From Deinococcus sp. HSC-46F16 (GTDB lineage Bacteria; Deinococcota; Deinococci; Deinococcales; Deinococcaceae), in the NCBI RefSeq assembly GCF_024171495.1, contig NZ_JALJZW010000003.1:1-64000 (forward strand): DNA of 64,000 nucleotides, read 5' to 3'. The stretch's first letter is position 1; each line of letters opens with the position of its first letter. The notes beneath the pieces are model-generated. The model worked only from the letters and a program-made list of their open reading frames with translations, was not told where the DNA came from and searched no databases. The position numbers were made by a program, and so were the translations under genes. Shown piece by piece: positions 1 through 10,219 of this stretch.

Positions 1-161
1 CCCGGCTGCTGGGCGTGGAGCTGACGCTGCCCGGAGCCGCCGAGGTCGAGCGGCTGGCCGCGCACCTGGAGGCCGCCGGAGTCCCCTTCACGCGGGACGG
101 AAGCGGACTCACCCTGCTCGACCCGGCGGGCAACCGGCTAGGCTTTAGAGCCACGGCATAA
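1..161 (+). CDS. VOC/glyoxalase-family protein, C-terminal end (partial)
   Basis: An open frame enters from the left edge (first full codon at 3) and stops with TAA at 159-161, giving 52 residues. The end carries the pattern of the last beta-strands of a vicinal oxygen chelate (glyoxalase/dioxygenase) domain: a predicted helix (VERLAAHLEAAG), then a strand and the signature LLDPAGNRLGF, where these proteins usually have 'DPDGNxxEF'. The usual metal-ligand Glu after the Asn is not seen; Leu-Gly-Phe stands there. The 5' part lies outside the window, so substrate and full length cannot be judged. Confidence 0.7.
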   Translation, partial: RLLGVELTLPGAAEVERLAAHLEAAGVPFTRDGSGLTLLDPAGNRLGFRATA

Positions 162-168
162 ACACCCA

Positions 169-209
169 ACAGCGGCGGGCGACCTCACGATCGGGTCGCC
201 CGCCGCTCT
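169..209. terminator. Hairpin between convergent genes
   Basis: A perfect 14-bp stem, 171-184 pairing with 194-207, encloses a 9-nt loop. It lies between the VOC gene and the convergent tctA gene and probably ends transcription from both sides. No strong T-tract follows on either strand, so efficiency is uncertain. Confidence 0.55.
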
Positions 210-220
210 GGTTCGCCCGG

Positions 221-1708
<1,488 letters not shown>

Positions 1709-2221
1709 CTACAGCACCCCCCGCAGCACCCCGGCAGGCAGGGTCAGCCCCAGGCCCCGCGTGAAGACCAGGTACGTGATCAGCGAGAGGGCCAGCGCGA
1801 CCCCCACCACGAGGAGCCAGCGCCGCTCACCCAGCGCGGTGGCCACGCTGACATACATCAGGGCCGTGCCGGGCACGAACCCCAGGGAGGGCAGGAGCAG
1901 GGCGCCCACCACCAGCCCCCCCAGAATCAGGGCGGGGGGACCCAGACGCACGGGCGCGTCGGGGTCGGTGTCCTCCTCGCTGGCGGGTTCGGCCCGCTCG
2001 CCGCGCAGGACGTTCAGCGTGAGGACGGCGCCCAGGACGATCAGGCCCACGCTCACGATCAGGGGGAAGACGCGGGGGCCAACCACCGCGTTGATGCCGA
2101 AGGGGATGTGCAGGCTGCCCAGCAGCAGCAGCAGGCCCAGCAGGGTAACCCCCAAGGCGACGAGGAGGTCAGGCAGACTGACCGCCGGGCGGGAGGCCCG
2201 GCGGGACGGAGGGGTCGTCAT
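1709..2221 (-). CDS. tctB: Tripartite tricarboxylate transporter, small permease subunit TctB
   Basis: A 170-residue protein with four predicted membrane helices matches the small subunit of TTT transporters in size, topology and position between tctC and tctA. The motif [12 protein letters not shown] after the first helix is characteristic. The frame is open up to 2263, but the ATG at 2221 was chosen because GAGG lies 8 nt upstream and it removes an atypical leader. Residues 58-78 form an acidic loop rich in Glu/Asp. TctB is thought to stabilise TctA; its exact role is not well defined in the family. Confidence 0.88.
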   Translation of the reverse strand: MTTPPSRRASRPAVSLPDLLVALGVTLLGLLLLLGSLHIPFGINAVVGPRVFPLIVSVGLIVLGAVLTLNVLRGERAEPASEEDTDPDAPVRLGPPALILGGLVVGALLLPSLGFVPGTALMYVSVATALGERRWLLVVGVALALSLITYLVFTRGLGLTLPAGVLRGVL

Positions 2222-2287
2222 AGGAGGTTCCTCGCAGGATTGGCCGTGGCCGGGACCGCTCAAGCGCGGCAGTCCCGGCCAGGGAGG

Positions 2288-3235
<948 letters not shown>

Positions 3236-3308
3236 GGACAACCTCCGTGAGGGCGCGAGTCAGGCCCGGCCTGACCCTCTCCCCACTTGGAACTGTTTCG
3301 ACTCCTGC

Positions 3309-3337
3309 AGCGTACTCTCCTTCCCCCGGCTTGGCAA
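3309..3337 (-). promoter_or_regulatory. Promoter of tctCBA
   Basis: On the minus strand TTGCCA (3337-3332) and TACGCT (3314-3309) are separated by exactly 17 bp, about 75 bp upstream of the tctC start. This is a standard housekeeping-type promoter. Confidence 0.6.
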
Positions 3338-3367
3338 GGTTTTTGACGTGTGAAACGACTTTTTTCA

Positions 3368-3404
3368 TGCACGGAACGCACAGTGGTGCACGAAATGCAC
3401 GAAA
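3368..3404. promoter_or_regulatory. Direct repeats TGCACGAAA, likely response-regulator site
   Basis: Three near-identical 9-mers stand in direct orientation: TGCACGGAA 3368-3376, TGCACGAAA 3387-3395 and TGCACGAAA 3396-3404. They lie between the divergent tctC promoter and the -10-like TAGAAT (3427-3432) of the sensor-kinase gene. The position fits binding by the CitB-like regulator encoded next door; this is inference. Confidence 0.5.
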
Positions 3405-3444
3405 GGGTTCCTCCCGGCGGGGGGCCTAGAATGGGTGGACCACC

Positions 3445-5043
3445 GTGAACCGTTTTGCTGCCCGCCTGGCCCTGCCCCCGTCCGGCTTGCAGGGGCGTCT
3501 GGTGCGCCTGCACTTGCTGGTGCTGTGCGCGATGACCCTGCTGCTGGTGGGGGTGCAGACCTCCTACCTGTACGGTCAGGCCCGGCAGCAACTGGGGGAA
3601 CGGGCGCTGACCGCCAGCCGCCTGGTGGCCGGGCTGCCCAACGTGATCCGGGGCGCCGAGCGGGGACAGCAGGACCCGGCCCTGAACGCGGCGGTAGAAG
3701 TCTTGCGATCGGCGGCGGGAGCCGACTTCATCGTGGTGGGCAACCGTCAGGGCATCCGGCTGGCCCATCCGGTCCAGGAGCGGCTGGGGCGGCCGATGGA
3801 GGGAGGGGACAACGCCGCGCCGCTGGCGGGCCGCGAGGGGGTCAGCGTGGCGCGGGGCAGCCTGGGCCTGAGCGTGCGCGGCAAGGTGCCGATCTGGGCT
3901 GGGGGCACGCCGGGCGGGCAGGTCGTGGGGGTGGTCAGCACCGGCTACCTGATGCCGCAGGCGTGGTCGCTGGTGCGGCAGGCCCTGCGGAGCCTGGCCC
4001 CCTGGGTGCTGCTGGCGCTGGCGCTGGGGCTGGCAGGCGCGGTCTGGGCCGCCCGCACCCTCCGCGCCCAGATCCTGAACCTCGAACCCGAGCAGATCGC
4101 CGCGCTGGTGGGGCAGCAGCGGGCGGTGCTGGCGGCGCTGCGCGAGGGAGTGATCGCCGTGGACGCCACGGGCGCCCTCACCCTGGCGAGCGAGCGGGCG
4201 GCCGAGGCGCTGGGCCGCCCCCCGCTGCCGTCCCCGCTGAAGGGGGTCTGGGCCGAACTCTGGGCGCACCTGCGCGGCACGGGCGGCGCCCGGCAGCAGA
4301 ACGTGGAACTCACCCTGTGCGGGCAGCCGGTGCTGGTGAATGTCGAGCCGCTGGAGCGCGGCGGGGTGGTCGCCAGCTTCCGGGACCGCGCCGAGGCCCT
4401 CGCGCTGGCCGACGAGCTGACGCACGCCCGCGGCTTCGTGGACGTGCTGCGGGCACAGACCCACGAGTACCAGAACCGCCTGCATGTGTTGTCTGGCCTG
4501 TTGCAACTCGGCCGCCCGGACGAGGCGCGGCGGGTCCTCGACTCGGAAATCGAGCAGGGAGCGCAGTTCCGGCAACTCCTGCGCGACATCCAGGTGCCCC
4601 GGCTGGTCGCGCTGCTGGCGGGCAAGCGCGAGCGGGCGCAGGAACTGGGCGTCACCTTCGAGGTCGTGCCCGGCAGCAGCCTCTCGGCCGCCTGGGAGCG
4701 GCACGCCGACCTGCTGGTGACGGCGGTGGGCAACCTCACCGACAACGCCTTCGAGGCGCTGGGGGGCCGCCCCGGCACCGTGCGGGTTTCGGTGGGCGAG
4801 GACCCCGAGGGCGCCCAGATCGAGGTCGAGGACTCCGGCCCCGGCGTGCGGGACGACCTCGCCGCCCGGCTCTTCCTGCGGGGGGCGAGCAGCAAGGGCG
4901 AGGGCCGGGGCTACGGGCTGGCGGGCGTCCACGCCCGCGTGGCGGCCCTGGGCGGTGAGATCCGGCACACCCGCCGGGCCGGGCACACCGTGTTTCAGGT
5001 CGACCTGCCGCCCCCCCGCCTGACCCCCCGGGAGACGCCGTGA
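3445..5043 (+). CDS. Sensor histidine kinase, CitA/DcuS-type
   Basis: The 532-residue membrane kinase has the CitA architecture: a membrane helix at about 23-42, an extracytoplasmic sensing region to about 170, a second helix near 178-203, a PAS-like cytoplasmic segment, then the kinase core. The H-box reads [18 protein letters not shown], as in the CitA/DcuS/MalK group, followed by N-box [10 protein letters not shown] and G-boxes DSGPGV and [11 protein letters not shown] at 3445 is the start. The gene overlaps the response regulator by 4 nt (GTGA) and is divergent from tctCBA, so it most likely senses the acid that TctCBA imports. Confidence 0.9.
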   Translation: MNRFAARLALPPSGLQGRLVRLHLLVLCAMTLLLVGVQTSYLYGQARQQLGERALTASRLVAGLPNVIRGAERGQQDPALNAAVEVLRSAAGADFIVVGNRQGIRLAHPVQERLGRPMEGGDNAAPLAGREGVSVARGSLGLSVRGKVPIWAGGTPGGQVVGVVSTGYLMPQAWSLVRQALRSLAPWVLLALALGLAGAVWAARTLRAQILNLEPEQIAALVGQQRAVLAALREGVIAVDATGALTLASERAAEALGRPPLPSPLKGVWAELWAHLRGTGGARQQNVELTLCGQPVLVNVEPLERGGVVASFRDRAEALALADELTHARGFVDVLRAQTHEYQNRLHVLSGLLQLGRPDEARRVLDSEIEQGAQFRQLLRDIQVPRLVALLAGKRERAQELGVTFEVVPGSSLSAAWERHADLLVTAVGNLTDNAFEALGGRPGTVRVSVGEDPEGAQIEVEDSGPGVRDDLAARLFLRGASSKGEGRGYGLAGVHARVAALGGEIRHTRRAGHTVFQVDLPPPRLTPRETP

Positions 5044-5735
5044 CCCCGGTGCGGGTCCTGCTCGTCGAGGACGACCTGCGGGTGGCGCGGGTGAACCGGG
5101 ACCTGCTGGAGCGTGATCCCGGCGTGCATGTCGTCGGGAGCGCCGTCACACTGGCGCAGGCCCGGGCGCTGGTGACCGCCCTGTCGCCCGACCTGATCCT
5201 GCTCGACGTGCACCTGCCGGACGGCAGCGGCCTGCGCCTCTTGCAGGAGTGGCGGGCCGGGGGCCTGACGACCGACGTGGCGCTGATCACGGCCGCCGAC
5301 GACGAGGCCTCGGTGCGCCTTGCCCTGGCCGGGGGCGCCTTCGACTACCTGATCAAGCCCTTCACGGGAGCGCGGCTGGCCGAGGTGGTCGCCCGGCACC
5401 GGACCCGCCGCCTGCCGCCGGGCACGCTGGAGCAGGCGCAGCTCGACCGGCTGCTGGGAGGCGGGCGGGGAACGCCCGAGCCCCTGCCGCGCGGCATCGA
5501 CCCGCACACCCTGGAGCGGGTCTCAGGGGTGCTGGGTGGGTCCGACTCGCCCCTCAGCGCGGAGGAGGTGGGCGACCGGACCCAGCTCTCGCGGGTCACG
5601 GCCTGGCGGTACCTGGAATTCCTGGTTCGCCAGGGCCGCGCCCGGCTGGAGCACCAGTACGGCCTGGGGGGCCGCCCCGCCAAGCTCTACCGCGCCGCGT
5701 CACCGCCGGTCCCCGGGGAGCGGGCACCAGGGTAA
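5040..5735 (+). CDS. Response regulator, CitB/DcuR-type
   Basis: The 231-residue regulator has a receiver domain (residues 1-120) with acidic pocket EDD at 10-12, phosphoacceptor Asp56 in LILLDVHLP, and the conserved Lys in DYLIKPF. A linker leads to a C-terminal winged helix-turn-helix (about 170-220; [20 protein letters not shown]) typical of CitB-family regulators. The start overlaps the kinase stop. The probable target is the tctC/kinase intergenic region carrying the TGCACGAAA repeats. Confidence 0.9.
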   Translation: MTPVRVLLVEDDLRVARVNRDLLERDPGVHVVGSAVTLAQARALVTALSPDLILLDVHLPDGSGLRLLQEWRAGGLTTDVALITAADDEASVRLALAGGAFDYLIKPFTGARLAEVVARHRTRRLPPGTLEQAQLDRLLGGGRGTPEPLPRGIDPHTLERVSGVLGGSDSPLSAEEVGDRTQLSRVTAWRYLEFLVRQGRARLEHQYGLGGRPAKLYRAASPPVPGERAPG

Positions 5736-6127
5736 AGGCCGGTTCCCCAGGCCGCTTCCGTCCGGCAACTCTGGGGCCACGGCCCCAGCGGCACAGACCC
5801 CGGCGGTGGTTTAAGAAAGTTGCTACCAGGTGCAGAGTGAAGGGATTGCACAAGCGAGCGGGAAGAAAGTACCGCTTTCGAGCAGTGGCGGCAGTTTCTG
5901 GATGGCTACGGTCTCCTCATTCGGGGCATAGGAGGGTAAAAATCAAACTGCAGAACCCGAAGGACGAACGCCACCCGCGTCCTCGGCCCTCCTTAAAATT
6001 GTCCCACGGACAGAGCAAGGCTGTTTGGGAGGGCGATTTTTCTACGCCGTTCAGGGCCTGCGAAGAGGCTGGGGAACCTCGTCCAGCACGGCGAGGAACA
6101 CAGTCACAAGTCTTTGATCTGTGCTTC
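5736..6127. other. Gene-free stretch, probably decayed DNA
   Basis: No convincing gene is seen. Base composition is more mixed than in the neighbouring genes, with runs such as TAAAAAT and CCTTAAAATTG, and the short open frames lack ribosome sites and family motifs. Together with the recombinase fragment that follows it looks like remains of a mobile element; no insertion-sequence ends could be identified. Confidence 0.4.
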
Positions 6128-6331
6128 TCATGCAATTGTGTCAGGCGGATTCAACTTCTGTCTGCCCAGGACACGTTTCACTTGCACCGCATTCCAAGGC
6201 CCACCCTGACGGGTTTGGACGCCACAGGCCTCGAGTTGAGCGGCCACGGCCCGGAGGCTCAAACCTTGACCACGAAGGGCGCTTGCGTGAGCCGCGGCGG
6301 TGCGCATACCGGCGTTTTTGAGCTGGAACAA
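6128..6331 (-). pseudogene. Serine recombinase/resolvase C-terminal fragment
   Basis: A 67-codon frame contains the helix-turn-helix tail of serine recombinases: ALRGQGLSLRAVAAQLEACG followed by VQTRQGGPWNAVQVKRVLGR, which matches the usual pattern 'G-S-R-x-I-A-x-x-L-x-x-x-G-x-x-T-R-x-G-G-x-W'. The catalytic N-terminal domain with its Ser is absent in all frames upstream, so this is a remnant rather than a gene. It marks the debris zone between the tct locus and the toxin-antitoxin pair. Confidence 0.6.
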
Positions 6332-6402
6332 GAATTGTGGACCGTGTCCTCGTCACACCAATTGACGTTGGTGAGACGCCCGGCCGCGCCGATCTGGTCC
6401 CT

Positions 6403-6774
6403 TCAAAGGTCGAAGATCAACCGCACGGCCGCCCGAACCGGGGCGTAGTCCTCCGGCGCCAGGGTGCCCAGGTAGCGGAACACCCGTGAAGCGTCGAGGG
6501 CACGGGTCTGGTCCACCAGGGCCACCGAGTTCACCCGCAGGCCACCAACTCCGGCCCGCAGGACCGGGCAGAGGTCGGGGGCGGCCGTCACCCACGCCTG
6601 CCCCCGAAAAGTCGTGGCCGGGGCCAGCATCAACACTGGGAAGCGGGGCCGTCCCGCATTCGTGGGCAACCCCACCAGAACGGCGGGCCGGGAGCCTTCC
6701 TGCTCGTGTCCGCTGGGGTCGTGCTCGGGGAAGTCCGCCACGAACACCGCGCCGGGCGTCAGGGCCGCCGTCAC
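6403..6774 (-). CDS. PemK/MazF-type toxin
   Basis: The 123-residue protein has the MazF/PemK beta-barrel pattern: G-x-V-F-x-x-D-F at residues 8-15, EQEGSRPAVLVG near 24-35, the LMLAPATTF strand, and the C-terminal VNSVALVDQTRALDASRVFRYLG. This family consists of ribosome-independent mRNA endonucleases. The start is GTG at 6774, overlapping the stop of the upstream HTH gene by 4 nt (GTGA), the usual antitoxin-then-toxin order. It appears intact. Confidence 0.82.
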   Translation of the reverse strand: MTAALTPGAVFVADFPEHDPSGHEQEGSRPAVLVGLPTNAGRPRFPVLMLAPATTFRGQAWVTAAPDLCPVLRAGVGGLRVNSVALVDQTRALDASRVFRYLGTLAPEDYAPVRAAVRLIFDL

Positions 6775-7157
6775 TCGCCACCAATGACGAGTTCACCGTC
6801 AAGCCCCACCCGCACCGGCTCGCCCAGGGAGTAGGGATCTGCACCGCCCCAGTCATAGGCCCCGAACTCCCCCAGGTGTGAGGCGTCCCCGTCCAGCCAC
6901 GCCCGCGCCTCACGGTCAGGCCCCGGCACCGTGACGGCCGTCAGCAGGTCGGCCGGGCCGACTGGCTTGCCGGTCAGTTCCTCCAGCGTGCTCATCACCG
7001 CTCCCAAGGTGCCCAGGTCTACACGGCTCGCTTCGCCCCGCGCCAGGGCGTACACGGTGCGCTCACTGACCCGCCCACGCGCTGCCTGGGCCAGGCGGTA
7101 GGCGCTCAGGCCATGCGCGGCCAGGTAGTGCCGGAGGGTGAACTGGACCGTTCGTAT
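6771..7157 (-). CDS. HTH-type antitoxin partner, start codon unclear
   Basis: The frame encodes a small XRE-like HTH protein upstream of and overlapping the MazF-like toxin. The helix-turn-helix reads HYLAAHGLSAYRLAQAARGR then VSERTVYALARGEASRVDL. The only canonical start (GTG at 7055) would cut through the HTH, while the frame stays open up to a stop just before 7169. In-frame ATA at 7155-7157 sits where ATG would be expected (…RTVQFTLRHYL), so either an unusual ATA start or a damaged start codon is implied. The C-terminal half is acidic (YDWGGADPYSLGEPV), as expected of a toxin-binding tail. Confidence 0.65.
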   Translation of the reverse strand: MRTVQFTLRHYLAAHGLSAYRLAQAARGRVSERTVYALARGEASRVDLGTLGAVMSTLEELTGKPVGPADLLTAVTVPGPDREARAWLDGDASHLGEFGAYDWGGADPYSLGEPVRVGLDGELVIGGE

Positions 7158-7429
7158 ACTGGCAACATCTTACCAGGAACGGGGCCTGCTCTTCTCAGGC
7201 GTGAGGACGGTGATGCCTGAGCGCTCGCCCCCTTTCGGCGGGCCTTGGCAGGCTTCGTCTGACTCTCCAAAGTGGGCACGAGCTGCTGGTACTGGGCCAG
7301 CAGTACGCCCAGGTGCTGGGCCTTGGTGCTGCCTGCCTTGAGGCCATATAGAGGTTCCACGGCGCGGTCGAGGACGTTGTGAGGGGTGCGGAGGTCACAC
7401 CCCCTTCTCTCATCAGATCCCTCAGCCAT
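7106..7429 (-). pseudogene. Hypothetical frame, probably truncated
   Basis: A 107-codon frame starts with ATG at 7429. Its first two thirds have a normal G/C-rich third-position pattern and a helical stretch (STKAQHLGVLLAQYQQLVPT); beyond about 7195 the coding character fades and it runs out of frame into the antitoxin. No family is recognised. It may be a gene that lost its 3' end when the toxin-antitoxin pair arrived, or a spurious frame. Confidence 0.3.
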
Positions 7430-7873
7430 CCGGCGCAGCTCCAGTGGGCAACTGGGCAGATGTGCGGCACGACCGTTCCGCGCACCCTAGGAACAGCCGC
7501 TGAGCGAGGATGCCCACCGGCCAAGGAGCGCGCCGTGAGCTACGTTGATTTTTCAAGGGACCGTGCTGAACAACTCCGCGCTGAAGCCCAGCACTGCCGG
7601 GACATCCGGGCGACTTGCCTGGAGACGAGCGGGAGTTCACTGACAACTCTTCTGAAGCTGATCTTCTGGGGTTGAATGACGAGGGTGCAGAGGGCGTGGA
7701 CTCTTTCTGCGAACAGGGAGGTCACTCTCCACCGCTCAACGCTCTGTGGGTATGAATCGTCGTGTTGACAGACATTGATGTAGTCCGTCGCGTGCTTCGC
7801 GAGCTGGAGGTCCAAGGGCTTCATGCGAATCAGGACCCTCCCGAAGCCGCGACGGACTCATTCCCCAGTCAGT
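7430..7873. other. Stretch without a recognisable gene
   Basis: Several short frames exist on both strands (for example plus-strand codons at about 7535-7675 beginning VSYVDFSRDRAEQLRAEAQH), but none has a domain signature or a convincing ribosome site plus natural length. It is read as part of the same rearranged zone. Confidence 0.35.
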
Positions 7874-8863
7874 TCAGGACCGCTCTTCTGGAGAGGTTCC
7901 GCTGCCGACGTCCAGCCATCCCTGAACCTGGGTCCGGATCCGTTCGAGCCCCTTCTCCGGGAGGGTGGGTGGTCCCCACGCCCCGGTGTAGAGCATCGCG
8001 AGAAAGTCTCCCGGATCCCACAGTTCCCGAACCCGGGCCAGCAGCGGCAGGGCCTCTTCCTCCTCTGCACTGAAGGGGCGGACGGAGCGGTACGCCTCCA
8101 GAAGGGCCGCCCACGGTCCATCCGGGAGACTCATCCTCAACACCGCCAGGTCATAGGCCCGCCAGCCTTGCCCTCCATGGTCGAAGTCGAACACTGTGCA
8201 TCGGCCCTGCTCCACCCGCAGGTTTCCCGTGTGCAGGTCCCCGTGAATGAACCCGAACGCTCCCTGGGCACGGGGAAGGTTCCGGAGGCCAGCCTTCAGG
8301 GTCTTCCCGTAAGCTTCCAGGCCGTCGGCGTCCGGTCCTAGGGCGCGGCGCAGGGCAGCGATGGGGCGGTCGACGAGGAACTCTTCATCCAGGGTGTAGC
8401 GGCCTTGCCCGAGGTTTCGCTCGTCTGCCACCAGGTGGAGCTGGGCCAGGGTCGTGCCCAGGTCCCTGGCCGCCGTCTCCGTGAAGTCCCGCCCGTGCCG
8501 TTCCTCGCCGTGGGCATAGGTGAAGAGGGCGAGGGGACGGCGCTGTCCATCCGTGTCCAGCACCTTGAGGAGAGCCCCATGCCGGTCGGGCACCGGGGCG
8601 CTGACCGGGAGGCCCTCCGTGGCAAAGACGTTCAAGGCGTCGACCTCTGCCTGAAAGTCGCTCGGGCTCCGGATGTAGGGTTTGTCCGGCAGGTAGACGC
8701 GCAGGATAAAGCGGGCCGCACCGGCCGTGACCTCGTAGTGGTCGTTGAAACCGCGGCGCAACCAGGCCAGACTCACCGGGCCAGGCAGGTCATAGGTGGT
8801 GATGACCTCTTCCAGCAGCGCGAGCGGCACCGCTGGGGGCGTGGCCCCGGGAGACAGACTCAC
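7874..8863 (-). CDS. APH-like phosphotransferase (aminoglycoside phosphotransferase/choline kinase fold)
   Basis: The 329-residue protein has the kinase-like phosphotransferase fold. The catalytic loop FIHGDLHTGNLRV and metal-binding VFDFDHGG are intact; N-terminal ATP-lobe strands include GFNDHYEVTAGAARFILRVY. It resembles the group of homoserine-kinase-II/spectinomycin-phosphotransferase-like enzymes, but the substrate cannot be told. GTG at 8863 was chosen because GGAG lies 7 nt upstream and a long Arg-rich N-terminal extension is thereby avoided. It stands alone, flanked by non-coding DNA. Confidence 0.8.
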   Translation of the reverse strand: MSLSPGATPPAVPLALLEEVITTYDLPGPVSLAWLRRGFNDHYEVTAGAARFILRVYLPDKPYIRSPSDFQAEVDALNVFATEGLPVSAPVPDRHGALLKVLDTDGQRRPLALFTYAHGEERHGRDFTETAARDLGTTLAQLHLVADERNLGQGRYTLDEEFLVDRPIAALRRALGPDADGLEAYGKTLKAGLRNLPRAQGAFGFIHGDLHTGNLRVEQGRCTVFDFDHGGQGWRAYDLAVLRMSLPDGPWAALLEAYRSVRPFSAEEEEALPLLARVRELWDPGDFLAMLYTGAWGPPTLPEKGLERIRTQVQGWLDVGSGTSPEERS

Positions 8864-9053
8864 CGGTGCTCCAGCAGAGACAGGGACATGGCCCACTGTA
8901 CCGTGGCCTCCCCTCACGCCAACCCACCGTCCTTTCGGTGCTGGTCGAGATGGATACGGAACGCGTGACAGCCAAGCCTCTGCCCGCCGCGAACCTTCCC
9001 GGGAGCGCAGACAGCGAGCCCAGCCCCGTTGTCCACCAGCAACAACTCTTGCT
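8864..9053. other. Upstream region of the phosphotransferase gene
   Basis: About 190 bp contain no supported gene; a promoter for the leftward phosphotransferase gene is expected here but no strong hexamers were identified. Confidence 0.3.
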
Positions 9054-9260
9054 TCACTCGCACCCCACCCCATCGCGGTCAAAGTGCCGCCCATACCCCG
9101 GCTGCCCCACCCGCACCGGGGCCATTCCCGCCGCACGGGCGGCCGCACAGTTCGGGCAATACATGCTCGACGGTGGAGGCGTGACGGGCGCAGGAGCCGG
9201 TTGGGGTCTGGGAGTCGGCGTCGCACCCCCGCGTCCTCCGCACAAGGCTGCCTGCCCGGT
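9054..9260 (-). pseudogene. Excalibur calcium-binding domain remnant
   Basis: The last 36 codons of a leftward frame encode an Excalibur-type domain: YCPNCAAARAAGMAPV, then GQPGYGRHFDRDGVGCE at the stop. Consensus ends D-x-D-x-D-G-x-x-C-E; here two residues of the calcium loop appear missing. A Pro-rich linker (PTPRPQPAPAPVTPPP) precedes it, as in secreted Excalibur proteins, but no signal peptide or plausible start is found upstream in any frame. It is probably the 3' end of a decayed gene for a secreted protein. Confidence 0.5.
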
Positions 9261-9361
9261 CACCTCTGCCGAGCCGGGTGCTCGCAGGGGTGGCAGGTTG
9301 TCGTCCTCAGCGACGTGGAAGCACGCCATCAGTGGCTCGGATCTCCTCAGGAGAAGCTGAC

Positions 9362-9410
9362 AAGTTCCTAACACGTCATGCCCGGGCTCTGAACACCCCT
9401 TCCGCATACT
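9362..9410 (+). promoter_or_regulatory. Regulatory region with 22-bp-spaced repeats, copy A
   Basis: AAGTTCCTAACA (9362-9373), 16 bp, TGAACACCCC (from 9390), 9 bp after TGAACA, then the -10-like CATACT (9405-9410). The same elements with the same 16- and 9-bp spacings recur at 10129-10177 before the second exported-protein gene. The 22-bp periodicity of the (T/C)(G/T)AACA half-sites resembles OmpR/PhoB-type direct repeats. Confidence 0.55.
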
Positions 9411-9516
9411 CCACCCGTGAGCGAAGGAAGGACAAGGACGGCCTTTTCTTCACTGCCACTTCCAGCCGCCGTCCACACCTCCCCCGGTGCCCTGGCACCC
9501 GAAAGGAAAATCTCTG

Positions 9517-9960
9517 ATGCGTACTCCCAAGTTTCTGAAGTCCCTGCTGCTGTCCACCCTCCTGACCGCCGCCGTGGTGACGCCCGCGGCTTCGGCCACG
9601 CCTGCCTACTTCTCCAATCAGTCTGGTCAGAGCGGTGTGGTGGACGTCTACGTGGACGGACGGCTGGTCTTCGACAACGTCTTTCCCAACTCGGTGATGA
9701 TGTTTCCCCGTGACCTTACTTCCGGGACCCACCAGGTCGTCGTGACCCCCTTCTTCCTATCTCCTGGGGAGCAGGACATCCTGCACACGGCGGTCACGAT
9801 CGCAGAAAACGGCACCTACACCCTGCTGCTGGGTGAGGTCGAGGATGAATTGGGCCGGTCCTCGCTGGACATCTCGGTCTACAGTGGCGACGTGCAGAGT
9901 GGTGCATCTCAGGAGGCGTGGAGCAGCCAAGACACCGATATCGAAGCCGCGGGGATGTGA
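9517..9960 (+). CDS. Secreted DUF4397-like protein
   Basis: The 147-residue product starts with a signal peptide (MRTPKFLKSLLLSTLLTAAVVTPAASA) and continues as a beta-rich domain with VVDVYVDGRLVFDNVFP and GTHQVVVTPF, the pattern of DUF4397 proteins. AAAGGA precedes ATG 9517; the in-frame ATG at 9487 lacks a site. The C-terminal 25 residues are acidic/Ser-rich and probably unstructured. A strong terminator follows at 10009-10042. Function of the domain family is unknown; it is exported to the envelope. Its promoter region matches that of the next gene. Confidence 0.8.
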   Translation: MRTPKFLKSLLLSTLLTAAVVTPAASATPAYFSNQSGQSGVVDVYVDGRLVFDNVFPNSVMMFPRDLTSGTHQVVVTPFFLSPGEQDILHTAVTIAENGTYTLLLGEVEDELGRSSLDISVYSGDVQSGASQEAWSSQDTDIEAAGM

Positions 9961-10006
9961 GCTGACCTCCCACACGCAGCGCGGCACCTCGCGAAGCATG
10001 TCCCCT

Positions 10007-10043
10007 CCATCCAGAAGCCGAATGCTCGGCTTCTGGATTTTTG
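10007..10043 (+). terminator. Rho-independent terminator
   Basis: A perfect 13-bp stem, 10009-10021 with 10026-10038, has a 4-nt loop (ATGC) and is followed by a T run to 10042. It ends the DUF4397 transcript. Confidence 0.88.
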
Positions 10044-10128
10044 CGGATGCCTGTTGGGAACCGTCGCTCGCCGCTGGCGGCCAGGTGCCCCGCGGACGGT
10101 CTGCCCCGCTCCCGGTACTCCGGCTCAC

Positions 10129-10177
10129 AAGTTCTGAACATCTCCTGCCTCTCGCCTGAACACCCCACTTCCATACT
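10129..10177 (+). promoter_or_regulatory. Regulatory region with 22-bp-spaced repeats, copy B
   Basis: AAGTTCTGAACA (10129-10140), 16 bp, TGAACACCCC (from 10157), then CATACT (10172-10177). It shares element order and spacing with copy A at 9362-9410, which suggests co-regulation of the two exported proteins. Confidence 0.55.
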
Positions 10178-10219
10178 TCCCGGCAGGTGAGCCCAGTGCC
10201 CACCTAAGGAGACCCAACC

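Noticed and set aside
2222..2263. Longer N-terminus for TctB
   Set aside because: ATG 2221 has a ribosome site (GAGG) and the extra 14 residues do not resemble the family.
7540..7824. 94-codon leftward frame
   Set aside because: No motif, no ribosome site, mixed composition; probably chance.
10007..10043. Hairpin read as part of a small RNA
   Set aside because: A simple stem-loop plus T-run right after the DUF4397 stop is fully explained as its terminator.
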